A stretch of DNA of 64,000 nucleotides, taken from positions 2,790,001-2,854,000 of the forward strand of contig NZ_JAFJMJ010000001.1 in the NCBI RefSeq assembly GCF_017309385.1, in the 5' to 3' direction. This stretch comes from Amycolatopsis sp. 195334CR. GTDB taxonomy: Bacteria; Actinomycetota; Actinomycetes; Mycobacteriales; Pseudonocardiaceae. Below are positions 26,875 through 35,193 of the stretch, one piece after another; within the stretch, counting starts at the first letter, position 1, and every line of letters starts with the position of its first letter. Both the position numbers and the translations under genes were made by a program. Below the pieces are notes generated by a model. It saw only the letters and a program-made list of their open reading frames with translations. It searched no databases and had not been told where the DNA came from.

Positions 26875-26898
26875 AAAAAAACCGGGCAGTCAGTATGT
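26875..26898 (-). promoter_or_regulatory. Full-consensus autoregulatory element (ARE)
   Basis: Read on the minus strand, the 24 nt match every specified position of the ARE consensus ANAWACNNACYNNNCGGTTTKTTT (left half ACATACTGACTGCC, right half CGGTTTTTTT). It lies 41 nt before the afsA-type start and between the divergent receptor and synthase genes. A GBL receptor is therefore expected to bind here. Confidence 0.85.
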
Positions 26899-26939
26899 TC
26901 AAAACGGTCATACCGTGAGCTTCCACACAAGGAGTGCTG

Positions 26940-27917
26940 ATGACAGCGATGATGACCCGGCCGGCTGGGGCTGTGGTCACGGCCGCGCCGGAGTTCGGTA
27001 ACGCCGTGGTCTCGCAGCGGTCCGACGTCCTCTTCGACCAGACGATCCCGCGGGCGCTGGTGCACCGCGCGGCCGTCTCCGAGGTGTTCCTGACCGACCT
27101 GTGCACGCTGGGTGACACCGAGTTCCAGGTGGGTGCGCAGTGGCCCCGCGGCCACAGCTTCTTCAGCCTGCTGAGACCGGACTACCACGATCCGATGCTG
27201 ATGGCGGAGACGATCCGGCAGGCGGGGCTGCTCATCGCCCACGCCGAGTTCGGCGTCGCGCTGGACTGGAAGTTCATCGTCCACCGGCAGACCTTCTCGC
27301 TCGGTTCGGACGGACTGCGGCTGGGCGCGCGCCCCGCCGACATCGTGCTGGCGGTCACCTGCCACGACCTCAAGCGGCGCGGCAAGCGCGTGGCGGGCGG
27401 GCGCCTGGAGATCGGCTGCTACCGCGACGGCGAGCTCATCGGCTCCGGCGGCGCGGTGTGGAGTGCGGTGTCCACTTCGGCCTACCGGCGGTTGCGCGGG
27501 GAGCGCGCCGACGCGGTGGTCGAGGTCGAGCCGCCGGTGGGCGTCGCGCCGCTGACCGTCGGCCGCGACCGCGCCCGCGACGTCGCGCTGGCCCCCGGCG
27601 AGCGCGACCGCGAGTGGGTGCTGCGGGTGGACCAGGCCCACCCGGTGATGTTCGACCACCCGGTGGACCACGTGCCGGGCATGGTCACCATGGAAGCCGC
27701 CCGCCAGGCGGCGAAGCTGGTCGCCGGGCAGCCGGACGCGCTGCCGGTCGGCTGCGACTTCCACTTCGAGCACTACATCGAGCTGGACGCGCCGGTGCAG
27801 GTCAACGCCACCGAGGTGACCGCGGTCCGGTCGGGCGTGCGCTCGGTGGAGGTGGTGTTCGGCCAGGCCGGCCGCACCGCCGCGTTCGGCACCGTCGACC
27901 TGCTGGTGCACGGCTGA
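26940..27917 (+). CDS. AfsA-type gamma-butyrolactone synthase
   Basis: 325 residues with two AfsA hot-dog domains (about 35-165 and 185-315). Family residues are in FFSLLRPDYHDPMLMAETIR and HPVDHVPGMVTMEAARQA. AfsA joins a beta-ketoacyl chain to dihydroxyacetone phosphate in the first step of A-factor-like signal synthesis. The ATG follows AAGGAG. The ARE upstream makes it a probable receptor target, and the SDR gene 3 nt downstream is probably in the same operon. Confidence 0.92.
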   Translation: MTAMMTRPAGAVVTAAPEFGNAVVSQRSDVLFDQTIPRALVHRAAVSEVFLTDLCTLGDTEFQVGAQWPRGHSFFSLLRPDYHDPMLMAETIRQAGLLIAHAEFGVALDWKFIVHRQTFSLGSDGLRLGARPADIVLAVTCHDLKRRGKRVAGGRLEIGCYRDGELIGSGGAVWSAVSTSAYRRLRGERADAVVEVEPPVGVAPLTVGRDRARDVALAPGERDREWVLRVDQAHPVMFDHPVDHVPGMVTMEAARQAAKLVAGQPDALPVGCDFHFEHYIELDAPVQVNATEVTAVRSGVRSVEVVFGQAGRTAAFGTVDLLVHG

Positions 27918-27920
27918 GGC

Positions 27921-28934
27921 ATGGGAAGAGCCGCTGGGGGAACTGGGGGAAGACCGGTCCTGCTGACCGGGGCGACCGGATTCATCGGCACCGCCGTGTT
28001 CCGGGAACTGCACCGGGTGGGCTGGTTCGACTGGGGTCCACCGCTGGTGGTGCTCACCCGTTCTCCGCCGGACTGGCTGGTCGAGTCCGGGGTCGAGGTG
28101 ATCAAGGGTGACCTGTCCGAACCCGGGGAGCTGCGCGGGATCGCGAACGGGGTCTCGACGATCATCCACATCGCCGCGCAGATCGGTGGTGACGCGGAGC
28201 TGTGCCGCCGGGTCAACCGGGACGGCACGAAATTCCTGCTGGGGGAAGCCGAGCAGGCCGGAACCCAGCGGTTCCTGTACATGAGCACGACGGCGGTCTA
28301 CGGGCACGGGCCGCACCGCGGGATCAGCGAGTCGCTGCTGGCGCCGGAACCGGTGTCGGCGACCAGTCTGAGCCGCGCGCAGGCGGAGCGGGAGGTGCGG
28401 CGGTTCGGCGGCACCGTGCTCCGGCCGCACCTGGTGTACGGGCCGGGTGACACGTGGTTCGTGCCCGCGTTGTGCCGGTTGGTCAGGGCGGTGCCTGCGT
28501 GGATCGAGCGCGGTGCCGCCCGCACCAGCGTGATCGAGGTGAACGACCTGGCCGCGCTGGTGGTGCGGTTGATGGGGTTGTCGTGGGGGAAGAGCCGGGG
28601 GGCGGTGTTCCACGCGAACGATCCCCGGCCGGTGCGGATGCGGGAGGTGATCGGAACGGTGTGCCGCGAGCTGGGCGTGCGCCCGCCGTCGCGGAACCTG
28701 GGGTTCGAGGCGCACCGGGAGCGCACGAGGAGGGTGCTGCCCGGGTTGACCGACCACCAGTTCGCGTTGCTGGCGGAGGACCACTGGTACGAAAGCGACC
28801 GGCTCTGGCGACGTGCCGACCTGACCCCGGGCGGCGACTTCGGCGAGAAGTTCGCGCGCTCCGCCGAGTGGTACCGGGAGCACATTTCGGCGGACGCCAC
28901 GGATCCGGTGGACATCGGCTACTCGGAGACGTGA
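27921..28934 (+). CDS. NAD(P)-dependent epimerase/dehydratase-type SDR of the GBL operon
   Basis: 337-residue extended SDR. The nucleotide motif is GATGFIG near residue 17; the Ser/Thr active region is LYMSTTAVYG. The usual YXXXK is not seen at the expected place: the aligned stretch is TSLSRAQAE, with no Tyr and Arg for Lys. Such SDRs accompany afsA genes and probably reduce or modify a GBL intermediate. It starts 3 nt after afsA. Either it uses unusual catalysis or it is non-catalytic. Confidence 0.78.
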   Translation: MGRAAGGTGGRPVLLTGATGFIGTAVFRELHRVGWFDWGPPLVVLTRSPPDWLVESGVEVIKGDLSEPGELRGIANGVSTIIHIAAQIGGDAELCRRVNRDGTKFLLGEAEQAGTQRFLYMSTTAVYGHGPHRGISESLLAPEPVSATSLSRAQAEREVRRFGGTVLRPHLVYGPGDTWFVPALCRLVRAVPAWIERGAARTSVIEVNDLAALVVRLMGLSWGKSRGAVFHANDPRPVRMREVIGTVCRELGVRPPSRNLGFEAHRERTRRVLPGLTDHQFALLAEDHWYESDRLWRRADLTPGGDFGEKFARSAEWYREHISADATDPVDIGYSET

Positions 28935-28937
28935 GCG

Positions 28938-29354
28938 TCAGCTCGCCATCGCGTCCAGGTCGGCCAGGTCCTTGGGACGCGCCAGCAATCGTTTGTAGGC
29001 AAGCACTTCGCTCAGCGCGGCGAAGCGCACGCCCGCGACGGTCTCCCCTTCGTCGATCAACCGGTCGACGTCCCAGTCGGGGGTGAGCCACGACCGGAAG
29101 AACTGGATGCGCCCGTTCCAGAACTGCACGCAGGGGTCACCGGTGATGGCGCCGAGTGCGGGCGTGCCCGACTCGACGGCCCGCGTCCACGCGGCCCCAC
29201 GGGCGACCACATCGAGATCCTGGATGTTCCGGCGAATCCCGTACGCGAGCAGCGGTCCGCTGCCGAAGACGACGAAGTCGGCGGGGTCGAACCCCAGTGC
29301 TTTCAGCCGCCGGATCAGCGGGTGCCGGGCGACCGCCCGTGCCGCCGCGGTCAT
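28938..29354 (-). CDS. Nucleotidyltransferase-like hypothetical protein
   Basis: 138 residues. The segment VFGSGPLLAYGIRRNIQDLD resembles the GS...D-X-D nucleotidyltransferase core, and the C-terminus (KRLLARPKDLADLDAM) resembles MNT-fold proteins that act on nucleotides or as antitoxins. The start overlaps the stop of the upstream 74-aa gene (ATGA). A longer in-frame reading exists but its N-terminal part is an out-of-frame shadow. The function is unknown. Confidence 0.65.
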   Translation of the reverse strand: MTAAARAVARHPLIRRLKALGFDPADFVVFGSGPLLAYGIRRNIQDLDVVARGAAWTRAVESGTPALGAITGDPCVQFWNGRIQFFRSWLTPDWDVDRLIDEGETVAGVRFAALSEVLAYKRLLARPKDLADLDAMAS

Positions 29355-29575
29355 TCGCCCGGCCGCTCGAGCCGGCCGAACGCCTGGATGATCTTCGGCC
29401 GTTCCTCCGGGCTGGCGCCGTCGATGGCCCGGAACAGCCGGTCGTTGCGCAGCCGCTCGCTCAGCACCTTCGTCCGGTGGGTCAGCCAGTGGCGGGCGAT
29501 CGACATCGCCGCCAGCGCGACGATCGCGAGCGCGGCGATGATCCAGTTCTGGCTGGTGAACAACTGGACCGGCAT
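29351..29575 (-). CDS. Small membrane protein (74 aa)
   Basis: One N-terminal membrane helix (WIIAALAIVALAAMSIAR), then a basic-acidic tail with RLRNDRLFRAIDGASPEERP. No family recognised. It sits between the Crp-type regulator (9 nt upstream) and the nucleotidyltransferase-like gene (4-nt overlap), suggesting one transcript. Confidence 0.65.
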   Translation of the reverse strand: MPVQLFTSQNWIIAALAIVALAAMSIARHWLTHRTKVLSERLRNDRLFRAIDGASPEERPKIIQAFGRLERPGE

Positions 29576-29584
29576 GGCGCGTCC

Positions 29585-30262
29585 TCAGCTCGCGGCCGTG
29601 CGGTGGCCGTCGGCGATTTCGCGCAGCTTCACCGGATCCCGCAGCAGCAGGGTCTGCCTGCCGGTCCCGAGCAGCCCGGCGGTCTTGAAGTTCCGGACGA
29701 TCTTCTTCACCGAGTCCAGGGAGGCGCCGGTGAGGTTGGCCAGGTCCTGCTGGCTGAACCGGAGCCCGACCCCGGTCGGGGACGGCGTGCCGATCCCGCT
29801 GTCGGCCAGTTCGATGAGCGACTTCGCCAGGCGCTGTTCGATGGCCAGCTCCGATTCGGCGATCTTGCGCGTGGCCTGTTCGACCCGCTCGAGCTGGCTG
29901 GCCAGCTGGGCGTGCATGGCGCGCGGGTGCTCGTAGAGGAAGTTCAGCCACGCACCGGCGGGCAGGTGGAGCACCTCGACCTCGTCGAGGGCGACCACGC
30001 TCGCCGACCGCGGCATCCGGCGGATCGCGGCCATCTCGCCGACCATCTCGCCCGCGTGGCGGATGGCGACGATCCTCGGCGGCTGGCCGACCACGATCTT
30101 GACGTGGCCCTTGCGGATCAGCAGCGCGAAGTCGGTCTCCTCGCCCTCGCTGATGAAGACGTGGCCCGCCTCGCGGTGCAGGGTCTGCCCCAGGGTTTCC
30201 AAGGTGGCGAGCTCGTCCTCGGTGAGGAGGACACTGCTGTTCTCGTACAGGGCCTCAGCCAT
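29585..30262 (-). CDS. Crp/Fnr-family transcriptional regulator
   Basis: 225 residues. A cyclic-nucleotide-binding-like beta-roll (about 15-130) has GHVFISEGEETDFALLIRKG and HAGEMVGEMAAI. A C-terminal HTH (about 165-210) has FSQQDLANLTGASLDSVKKI. No Cys cluster for an Fe-S centre is visible, so it is not a classical Fnr. The ATG at 30262 is preferred over a TTG 36 nt earlier, which would place the palindrome inside the gene. The perfect palindrome before it suggests autoregulation. Confidence 0.85.
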   Translation of the reverse strand: MAEALYENSSVLLTEDELATLETLGQTLHREAGHVFISEGEETDFALLIRKGHVKIVVGQPPRIVAIRHAGEMVGEMAAIRRMPRSASVVALDEVEVLHLPAGAWLNFLYEHPRAMHAQLASQLERVEQATRKIAESELAIEQRLAKSLIELADSGIGTPSPTGVGLRFSQQDLANLTGASLDSVKKIVRNFKTAGLLGTGRQTLLLRDPVKLREIADGHRTAAS

Positions 30263-30270
30263 ACCTCTGA

Positions 30271-30284
30271 GTGTAAAATTACAC
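30271..30284. promoter_or_regulatory. Palindrome before the Crp-type gene
   Basis: GTGTAA-AA-TTACAC is a perfect 14-bp palindrome 8 nt before the regulator ATG and 14 nt after the dusB stop. Half-sites of this kind suit Crp/Fnr dimers. Autoregulation is inferred. Confidence 0.5.
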
Positions 30285-30298
30285 CCAGCTGCGGTCAA

Positions 30299-31444
30299 CT
30301 AGCCGCCGGAGTGCATGTCCTCGGCTTCGGGGACACAGTTGTCGTCGGGGTCGTCGAGCCAGCCGTGCGGCAGGGTGACCTTGCCGGGTGAGCCCTGGCG
30401 CCCGCGCGGGCCCTCGGCGTCGGCGGGGAAGGGCGCGTCGTGGTCGAGGCGGGCGATGAGGTCGTCGAGCTGGTCCATGCTCGACACCATGGCGAAGCCG
30501 CGGCGGAGTTCGGAGCCGACCGGGAAGCCCATCAGGTACCAGGCCATGTGCTTGCGCAGGTCGCGCAGGGCCTTGTCGGCGCCGTCGTGCTCGACGAGCA
30601 GTTCGGCGTGGCGGCGCAGGACCTTCGCGACCTCGCCGAGCTTGGGCGGGGTGGGGAGCGGCCGCTGTTGGAACGCGGCCTCCAGTTCGCCGAACAGCCA
30701 CGGCCTGCCGAGGCACCCGCGGCCGACGACGACGCCGTCGCAGCCGGTCTCGTCGACCATGCGCAGGGCGTCGGCGGCGGAGAAGATGTCACCGTTGCCG
30801 AGCACCGGGATGGAGGTGACGGCCTCCTTGAGCGCGGCGATCTTGGTCCAGTCGGCCTGGCCGGAGTAGCGCTGCGCGGCGGTGCGCGCGTGGAGGCTGA
30901 CCGCGGCGGCGCCCTCGGCCTCGGCGATGCGCCCGGCGTCGAGGAAGGTGTGGTGGTCGTCGTCGATGCCGACGCGGAACTTCACCGTGAACGGCACGCC
31001 CGCCTCGGCTGCGGCCTTCGCCGACTCGCGCACGATGCTGGCGAAGAGCTTCCGCTTGAACGGGAGGGCGGCGCCGCCGCCCTTGCGCGTCACCTTGGCG
31101 ACCGGGCAGCCGAAGTTGCTGTCGACGTGGTCGGCGAGCCCCTCGCCGACGATGATCTTGACGGCCTCGCGCATGGTCTTCGGGTCGACCCCGTAGAGCT
31201 GCATGGACCGGGGCTTCTCGTGCTCGCCGAAGGTCATCATGTGCATCGTGCCGGGGTGCCGCTCGACGATGGCGCGGGCGGTGATCATCTCGCAGACGTA
31301 GATGCCGGCGCCGTACTCCTGGCAGAGCCTGCGGAAGGCGACGTTGGTGATGCCGGCCATCGGCGCGAGCACCACCGGGGGATCGACCTCGTAGGGGCCG
31401 ATCTTCAGCGCGGGCTTGCTCAGGGTGGCGGTCACACCCTTCAT
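30299..31444 (-). CDS. dusB: tRNA-dihydrouridine synthase (DusB-type)
   Basis: FMN enzyme reducing uridines in tRNA to dihydrouridine. 381 residues. FMN barrel motifs are LAPMAGITNVAFR and IPVLGNGDIF; the catalytic Cys lies in NFGCPVAKVTRKGGG, and DGVVVGRGCLGRPW is diagnostic. The C-terminal helical tRNA-binding part has RKHMAWYLMGFP. It lies 36 nt upstream of the Crp-type gene on the same strand. The ATG follows no strong Shine-Dalgarno. Confidence 0.94.
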   Translation of the reverse strand: MKGVTATLSKPALKIGPYEVDPPVVLAPMAGITNVAFRRLCQEYGAGIYVCEMITARAIVERHPGTMHMMTFGEHEKPRSMQLYGVDPKTMREAVKIIVGEGLADHVDSNFGCPVAKVTRKGGGAALPFKRKLFASIVRESAKAAAEAGVPFTVKFRVGIDDDHHTFLDAGRIAEAEGAAAVSLHARTAAQRYSGQADWTKIAALKEAVTSIPVLGNGDIFSAADALRMVDETGCDGVVVGRGCLGRPWLFGELEAAFQQRPLPTPPKLGEVAKVLRRHAELLVEHDGADKALRDLRKHMAWYLMGFPVGSELRRGFAMVSSMDQLDDLIARLDHDAPFPADAEGPRGRQGSPGKVTLPHGWLDDPDDNCVPEAEDMHSGG

Positions 31445-31485
31445 TGTCGCCTGTGGTGTCGATCACATCGACAAGGGCAGGCGAT

Positions 31486-31857
31486 TCAGGGTTTGACCAG
31501 TTGGCTGACCCGCTGGGGCGAGACGTGCAGCACCTTGGCGATGTCCTGCTTGGACAGCCCGCTGTTCAGCAGGCGGTGCACCACCTCGCGGGTCCGCTCG
31601 GCCGCTTTGCGCTGGGCGAGGTCGGCTTCGCGAGTGGCTTCCCTCGCGCGCCGGATGTCCTCTCCCAGCGGGCCGGGGATGTCGAATTCGACCGAGATCG
31701 TGAACTCGTCCGGCGCGAGTTCCTCCATCATTTCCACGAGATCCGCGGCCATGCGCTGAGCCTCGGCGGTCGAGCGACCCTGGGTCGCCCCGACGCCTTC
31801 CACCTCGACCACCCACCACTTCTCCTCGCGGTGAGCTGTCGCCCGGTACGTCTTCAT
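31486..31857 (-). CDS. HicB-like antitoxin
   Basis: 123 residues. The N-terminal half is HicB-like (YRATAHREEKWWVVEVEGVG); the C-terminal HTH reads LLNSGLSKQDIAKVLHVSPQ. HicB proteins neutralise HicA ribonucleases and repress their operon. The start overlaps the HicA-like stop by ATGA. Toxin first, antitoxin second is the common HicAB order. Confidence 0.78.
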   Translation of the reverse strand: MKTYRATAHREEKWWVVEVEGVGATQGRSTAEAQRMAADLVEMMEELAPDEFTISVEFDIPGPLGEDIRRAREATREADLAQRKAAERTREVVHRLLNSGLSKQDIAKVLHVSPQRVSQLVKP

Positions 31858-32105
31858 TGCAACCACCCCTCCGGAAGACAAGCCATCTGCTTGCCGATGC
31901 TCTGTGCGACACCCGCGGTGATCGTGCGGTGGTTCGGCACCGCGGTCCGGTGATAGCCGCACGGACACCCGTAGATCTCATGTCCACCTCTGTTGCGCAG
32001 AGGCACGCACTTCTGGGTTGTCCGCGCGGCGGCGACAGCTGCCCGCTTCCGCTCGAACGAGCGGTGGCGCCACTTTCGGGGCGATTCGTGCGGCTTCGCG
32101 GCCAT
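31854..32105 (-). CDS. HicA-like toxin with atypical N-terminus
   Basis: 83 residues. The C-terminal 50 residues fit actinobacterial HicA proteins (GGHEIYGCPCGYHRTAVPNH and ITAGVAQSIGKQMACLPEGW), including the His expected for RNase activity. The first ~32 residues (FERKRAAVAAARTTQ) do not resemble the normal HicA N-terminal helix and strand, and the only ATG falls inside a terminator-like inverted repeat. It may be a truncated or rearranged, perhaps inactive, toxin. Confidence 0.5.
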   Translation of the reverse strand: MAAKPHESPRKWRHRSFERKRAAVAAARTTQKCVPLRNRGGHEIYGCPCGYHRTAVPNHRTITAGVAQSIGKQMACLPEGWLQ

Positions 32106-32145
32106 GAACGGTCTGCCGCCGGCTGAGGACGGCAGACCGTTCATG
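32103..32145. terminator. Strong hairpin between sodC and hicA
   Basis: CATGAACGGTCTGCCG and CGGCAGACCGTTCATG form perfect 16-bp arms around an 11-nt loop. It lies 22 nt after the sodC stop on the minus strand and is a good factor-independent or bidirectional terminator, although no T-run follows. Confidence 0.65.
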
Positions 32146-32167
32146 ACACCCGCGCCTCGCCAGGGGG

Positions 32168-32728
32168 TCAGAAGGGGACGGTCAGGCAGGCGAGCCTCGC
32201 GCCCGCCGTGCCGGCGTGTCCCGGGTGCGTGTGCGTGTGGGTTTCGTGCAGGACCACCGAGGCGGCGCGCCGGTCGCCCGAGAACTGCCATGGGACCCGC
32301 GTGGTGCTGAAGCCGGTGCCGAAGCGGTCGGTGGTCAGGTCCAGCCAGATCTCGTTCGACGGGTTCGCGTAAGCCGGGTCCACCGAGGGCGAGACCGGGT
32401 CCACGCGCTTCTGGTAGTGCGGGCCCGCCGCCGCGCCGTCCGGGCCGCACGGCTTCGTGTGCGCGTGGGCCCCGTAGTCCCGGCCGGGCACGAGACCGTG
32501 CACCACCAGCGTCACGCCTGTGCCGTACGAGGGCGCGGAGAGCGAGTACACGCTCGCCCGCGCGCCGACCGGGACCAGCGAAGGCTGGTACGTGAACGCC
32601 GTCGATCCGAACTCGCCGCGGGCGGTGACCAAGCCGAAGTCCGAGGACGAGGCAGCCTCGGCCGGGCCGGCCAACGCGGCCGAACAACACAGCGCAAGCA
32701 AGGTGGGGACCAGACGTCGCATGGACAT
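32168..32728 (-). CDS. sodC: Cu/Zn superoxide dismutase family protein
   Basis: 186 residues with a Sec signal peptide (cleavage near AAEA/AGPAEA, about 20-26). SOD family features are the metal histidines in HAHTKPCG and GPHYQKRV, a W-containing strand, VVLHETHTHTH and the C-terminal AGTAGARLACL with a Cys for the disulfide. It would remove superoxide outside the membrane. The loop between ligands differs from classical SodC, so activity is probable but not certain. It is divergent from the EamA gene. Confidence 0.82.
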   Translation of the reverse strand: MSMRRLVPTLLALCCSAALAGPAEAASSSDFGLVTARGEFGSTAFTYQPSLVPVGARASVYSLSAPSYGTGVTLVVHGLVPGRDYGAHAHTKPCGPDGAAAGPHYQKRVDPVSPSVDPAYANPSNEIWLDLTTDRFGTGFSTTRVPWQFSGDRRAASVVLHETHTHTHPGHAGTAGARLACLTVPF

Positions 32729-32838
32729 TGCCTATCGCTCCACCAGGCGATCGCGCCACCGCACGCCCCTGATGAGGTGAATCCCACGGGAGGCCTTGAC
32801 AGCCCCATCTATTCGATAACCGTCGTACTATCGGCGAC

Positions 32839-33753
32839 GTGACTGCGGAACGAACTCCGGCTGACCGGACCTGGCTGGTGGCCATCGCCGCCGCGCTCTG
32901 GGGCACCGACGGCCTGCTGCGCCTCCCACTGGCCAACGCCCTGCCCCCGGCCACCGTGGTGTTCTGGGAACACCTGATCGTCGTGCTCGTGCTCTCCCCG
33001 CTCGTCCCCCGCGCGCTGCGGGCGCTGCGCGGCTGCGGCCCGCGCGAGTGGATCGCGGTGCTGATCATCGGCGGCGGCTCGTCGGCACTGGCAACGGCCC
33101 TGTTCACCGCGGCTTTCCGCACCGGCGACCCGGTCACGCCACTCGTCCTGCAGAAGCTCCAGCCGGTGTTCGTCGTGCTCGCCGCCTTCTTCGTGCTGCG
33201 CGAGCGCATCCGCCCCGGTTACGCGCTCTTCGCGGCGCCCGCGTTGCTCGGTGCCTGGCTGCTGGCGTTCAAGAACCCGCTCGACATCGAACTCAACGCC
33301 CTGCGCGCGGCCCTGCTCGCGATCGGCGCGGCGGTGCTGTGGGCGGCGGGCACCGTGCTCGGCAGGCTGGTCTCGAACAGCCTGCCCGCCAGGGACGTCA
33401 CCGTGCTGCGGTTCACCGTCGGCCTCCCGGTTTCCGCGGCGATCGTGGCCGTGCAGGGCGTTTCCTTCGTACCTGGTTGGGCGAATGCGCCCGGCCTGCT
33501 GCTGCTCGCGTTCATCCCGGGCCTGCTCGCGCTCAGCCTCTACTACGCGGGCCTGCGGACCACCCCGGCTTCGCGCGCGACGCTGGCGGAACTCGCGTTC
33601 CCGGCGACGGCCGCGATCATCGGCGTCGCCTTCCTGAACACGACGCTGACCGCCACGCAGTGGATCGGCCTGCTCGTCGTGGTCGCGTCGGTGACCACGC
33701 TCGGCTGGCACGAGAAGGTGCGCGCGAAGCCGATGGTGCTCGAATCGGTCTAA
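32839..33753 (+). CDS. EamA-family (DMT) transporter
   Basis: 304-residue membrane protein with about ten helices in two EamA repeats; WLVAIAAALWGTDGLLRLPL and LYYAGLRTTPASRATLAELA are typical. The substrate is unknown. The GTG start follows a region with TTGACA (32796-32801) and TACTAT (32826-32831); the spacing is poor. Its stop overlaps the convergent lysA by 4 nt. Confidence 0.82.
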   Translation: MTAERTPADRTWLVAIAAALWGTDGLLRLPLANALPPATVVFWEHLIVVLVLSPLVPRALRALRGCGPREWIAVLIIGGGSSALATALFTAAFRTGDPVTPLVLQKLQPVFVVLAAFFVLRERIRPGYALFAAPALLGAWLLAFKNPLDIELNALRAALLAIGAAVLWAAGTVLGRLVSNSLPARDVTVLRFTVGLPVSAAIVAVQGVSFVPGWANAPGLLLLAFIPGLLALSLYYAGLRTTPASRATLAELAFPATAAIIGVAFLNTTLTATQWIGLLVVVASVTTLGWHEKVRAKPMVLESV

Positions 33754-35072
33754 CCGAGGTCGCGCGCCAGCAGGTCCTCTTCGGTTTCGCGGCGGATCAA
33801 CAGGGATGCGACGCCGTCACGCACGCTGACCAGCGGGGGCCGTCCGACCTGGTTGTAGTTCGACGCCAGCGAGTGGTGGTACGCCCCCGTGCCCGGCACC
33901 GCGATCAAGTCGCCCGGGTGCACGTCCGCGGGCAACGGCACGTCGTGCGCGAGGACGTCGCCGGACTCGCAGTGCCGCCCGACCACCATCATCGGCTGCC
34001 GTTCCGCGCGCGAGTACCGGTTCGCCAGCCGCGCGGTGTAGCGCGCGCCATACAGCGCGGGGCGCGGGTTGTCGCTCATGCCACCGTCGACCGCGACGAA
34101 CGTGCGGCTCCCGCGCTTCACCGCGCACACCCGGTACACCGTGATCCCCGCGCGCGCGACGATCGCCCGGCCCGGTTCGACGGTCAGCCGCGGCATCGGG
34201 AACTCGTGCACCGAGCACTCGTACGCCAGCGCCACGCGCAACCGCCGGGCGTACCCGGCGAGGTCGAAGTCGACCGCGTGCCCGCCGCCGAGGTCCAGGT
34301 GGGTCAGCTCCAGCCCGTAGGTCGCGCGGACGTGCACCAGCGCCTCGACCATCCGCCGCGCCGCCTGCTCGTAGGCGTCCACTCTGGACACTTGCGAACC
34401 GAGGTGGCAGTGCAGCCCGGTCAACCGCAGCGACGGCTGCGCGAGCACGGCGGCGACCGCGCGGTCGAGGTTGTCGGTGACCCTCGGCAGCAGCGAAAAG
34501 CCGAACTTCTGCCCCTCGGTGCCGGTGGTGATCGCGGCGTGCGTGCCACCGTCGACACCGGGCACCACGCGGATCAGCACCTTCTGCCTGCCGTGCGCCA
34601 GCGCGCCGATTTGCTCGATCTCGTCGAGCGAGTCGAGCACGATCCGGCCGACGCCGTACTCGAGCGCGGTCTTCAGGTCCTCCGGCGTCTTCACGTTGCC
34701 GTGCAAGAGAATCCGCGACGCGGGGAAGCCGGCCGCACGCGCCACGGCGATCTCACCACCCGAGCAGGTGTCCAGCGAAAGGCCCTCTTCGGCGACCCAG
34801 CGGAGCACGGACTTGGTGCACAGCGCCTTGCCCGCGAAGGCGATTTCCGCCTCCGGCAAGGCTTCCCGGTACGCCCGCGCCTGGCGGCGCACGTGTGCCT
34901 CGTCGAGCAGGTACGCGGGCGTGCCGAAGCGCGCGGCGAGCTGGGTGACCGGCGCGCCGGCGAACACGAGTTCACCGTCGCGCCCGATCCGGGTGCCGGG
35001 CGGCCATTCGGCGGCGTCCAGCCGGTCCGCGACGGCACAGCCCAGGCTGGGCAGCAGCTCGGCGAGTGTCAC
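33750..35072 (-). CDS. lysA: Diaminopimelate decarboxylase LysA
   Basis: PLP enzyme that makes lysine from meso-diaminopimelate. 440 residues. The PLP lysine is in FAGKALCTKSVL; other family motifs are LDTCSGGEI, GLHCHLGSQV, LDLGGGHAVDF, VEPGRAIVA and CESGDVLA with the active Cys. The frame is full length. It is not clustered with other lysine genes and could be a second, specialised copy; similar decarboxylases act on other amino acids. Confidence 0.88.
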   Translation of the reverse strand: MTLAELLPSLGCAVADRLDAAEWPPGTRIGRDGELVFAGAPVTQLAARFGTPAYLLDEAHVRRQARAYREALPEAEIAFAGKALCTKSVLRWVAEEGLSLDTCSGGEIAVARAAGFPASRILLHGNVKTPEDLKTALEYGVGRIVLDSLDEIEQIGALAHGRQKVLIRVVPGVDGGTHAAITTGTEGQKFGFSLLPRVTDNLDRAVAAVLAQPSLRLTGLHCHLGSQVSRVDAYEQAARRMVEALVHVRATYGLELTHLDLGGGHAVDFDLAGYARRLRVALAYECSVHEFPMPRLTVEPGRAIVARAGITVYRVCAVKRGSRTFVAVDGGMSDNPRPALYGARYTARLANRYSRAERQPMMVVGRHCESGDVLAHDVPLPADVHPGDLIAVPGTGAYHHSLASNYNQVGRPPLVSVRDGVASLLIRRETEEDLLARDLG

Positions 35073-35193
35073 GACTACCTCCGGGGGTCGGGAGTGCTAC
35101 CCGCCAAGCACAACCCCGTTCAGTCCGGAGTGGACCGCTCGCCTACGGCCCGCTGACACTCCGGCGAGCGTTGTTGACGCCGCGTTGACGCCG

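Noticed and set aside
29355..29951. Extension of the nucleotidyltransferase-like gene to 337 residues
   Set aside because: The added part is the out-of-frame reading of the 74-aa and Crp-type genes; the ATGA overlap start fits better.
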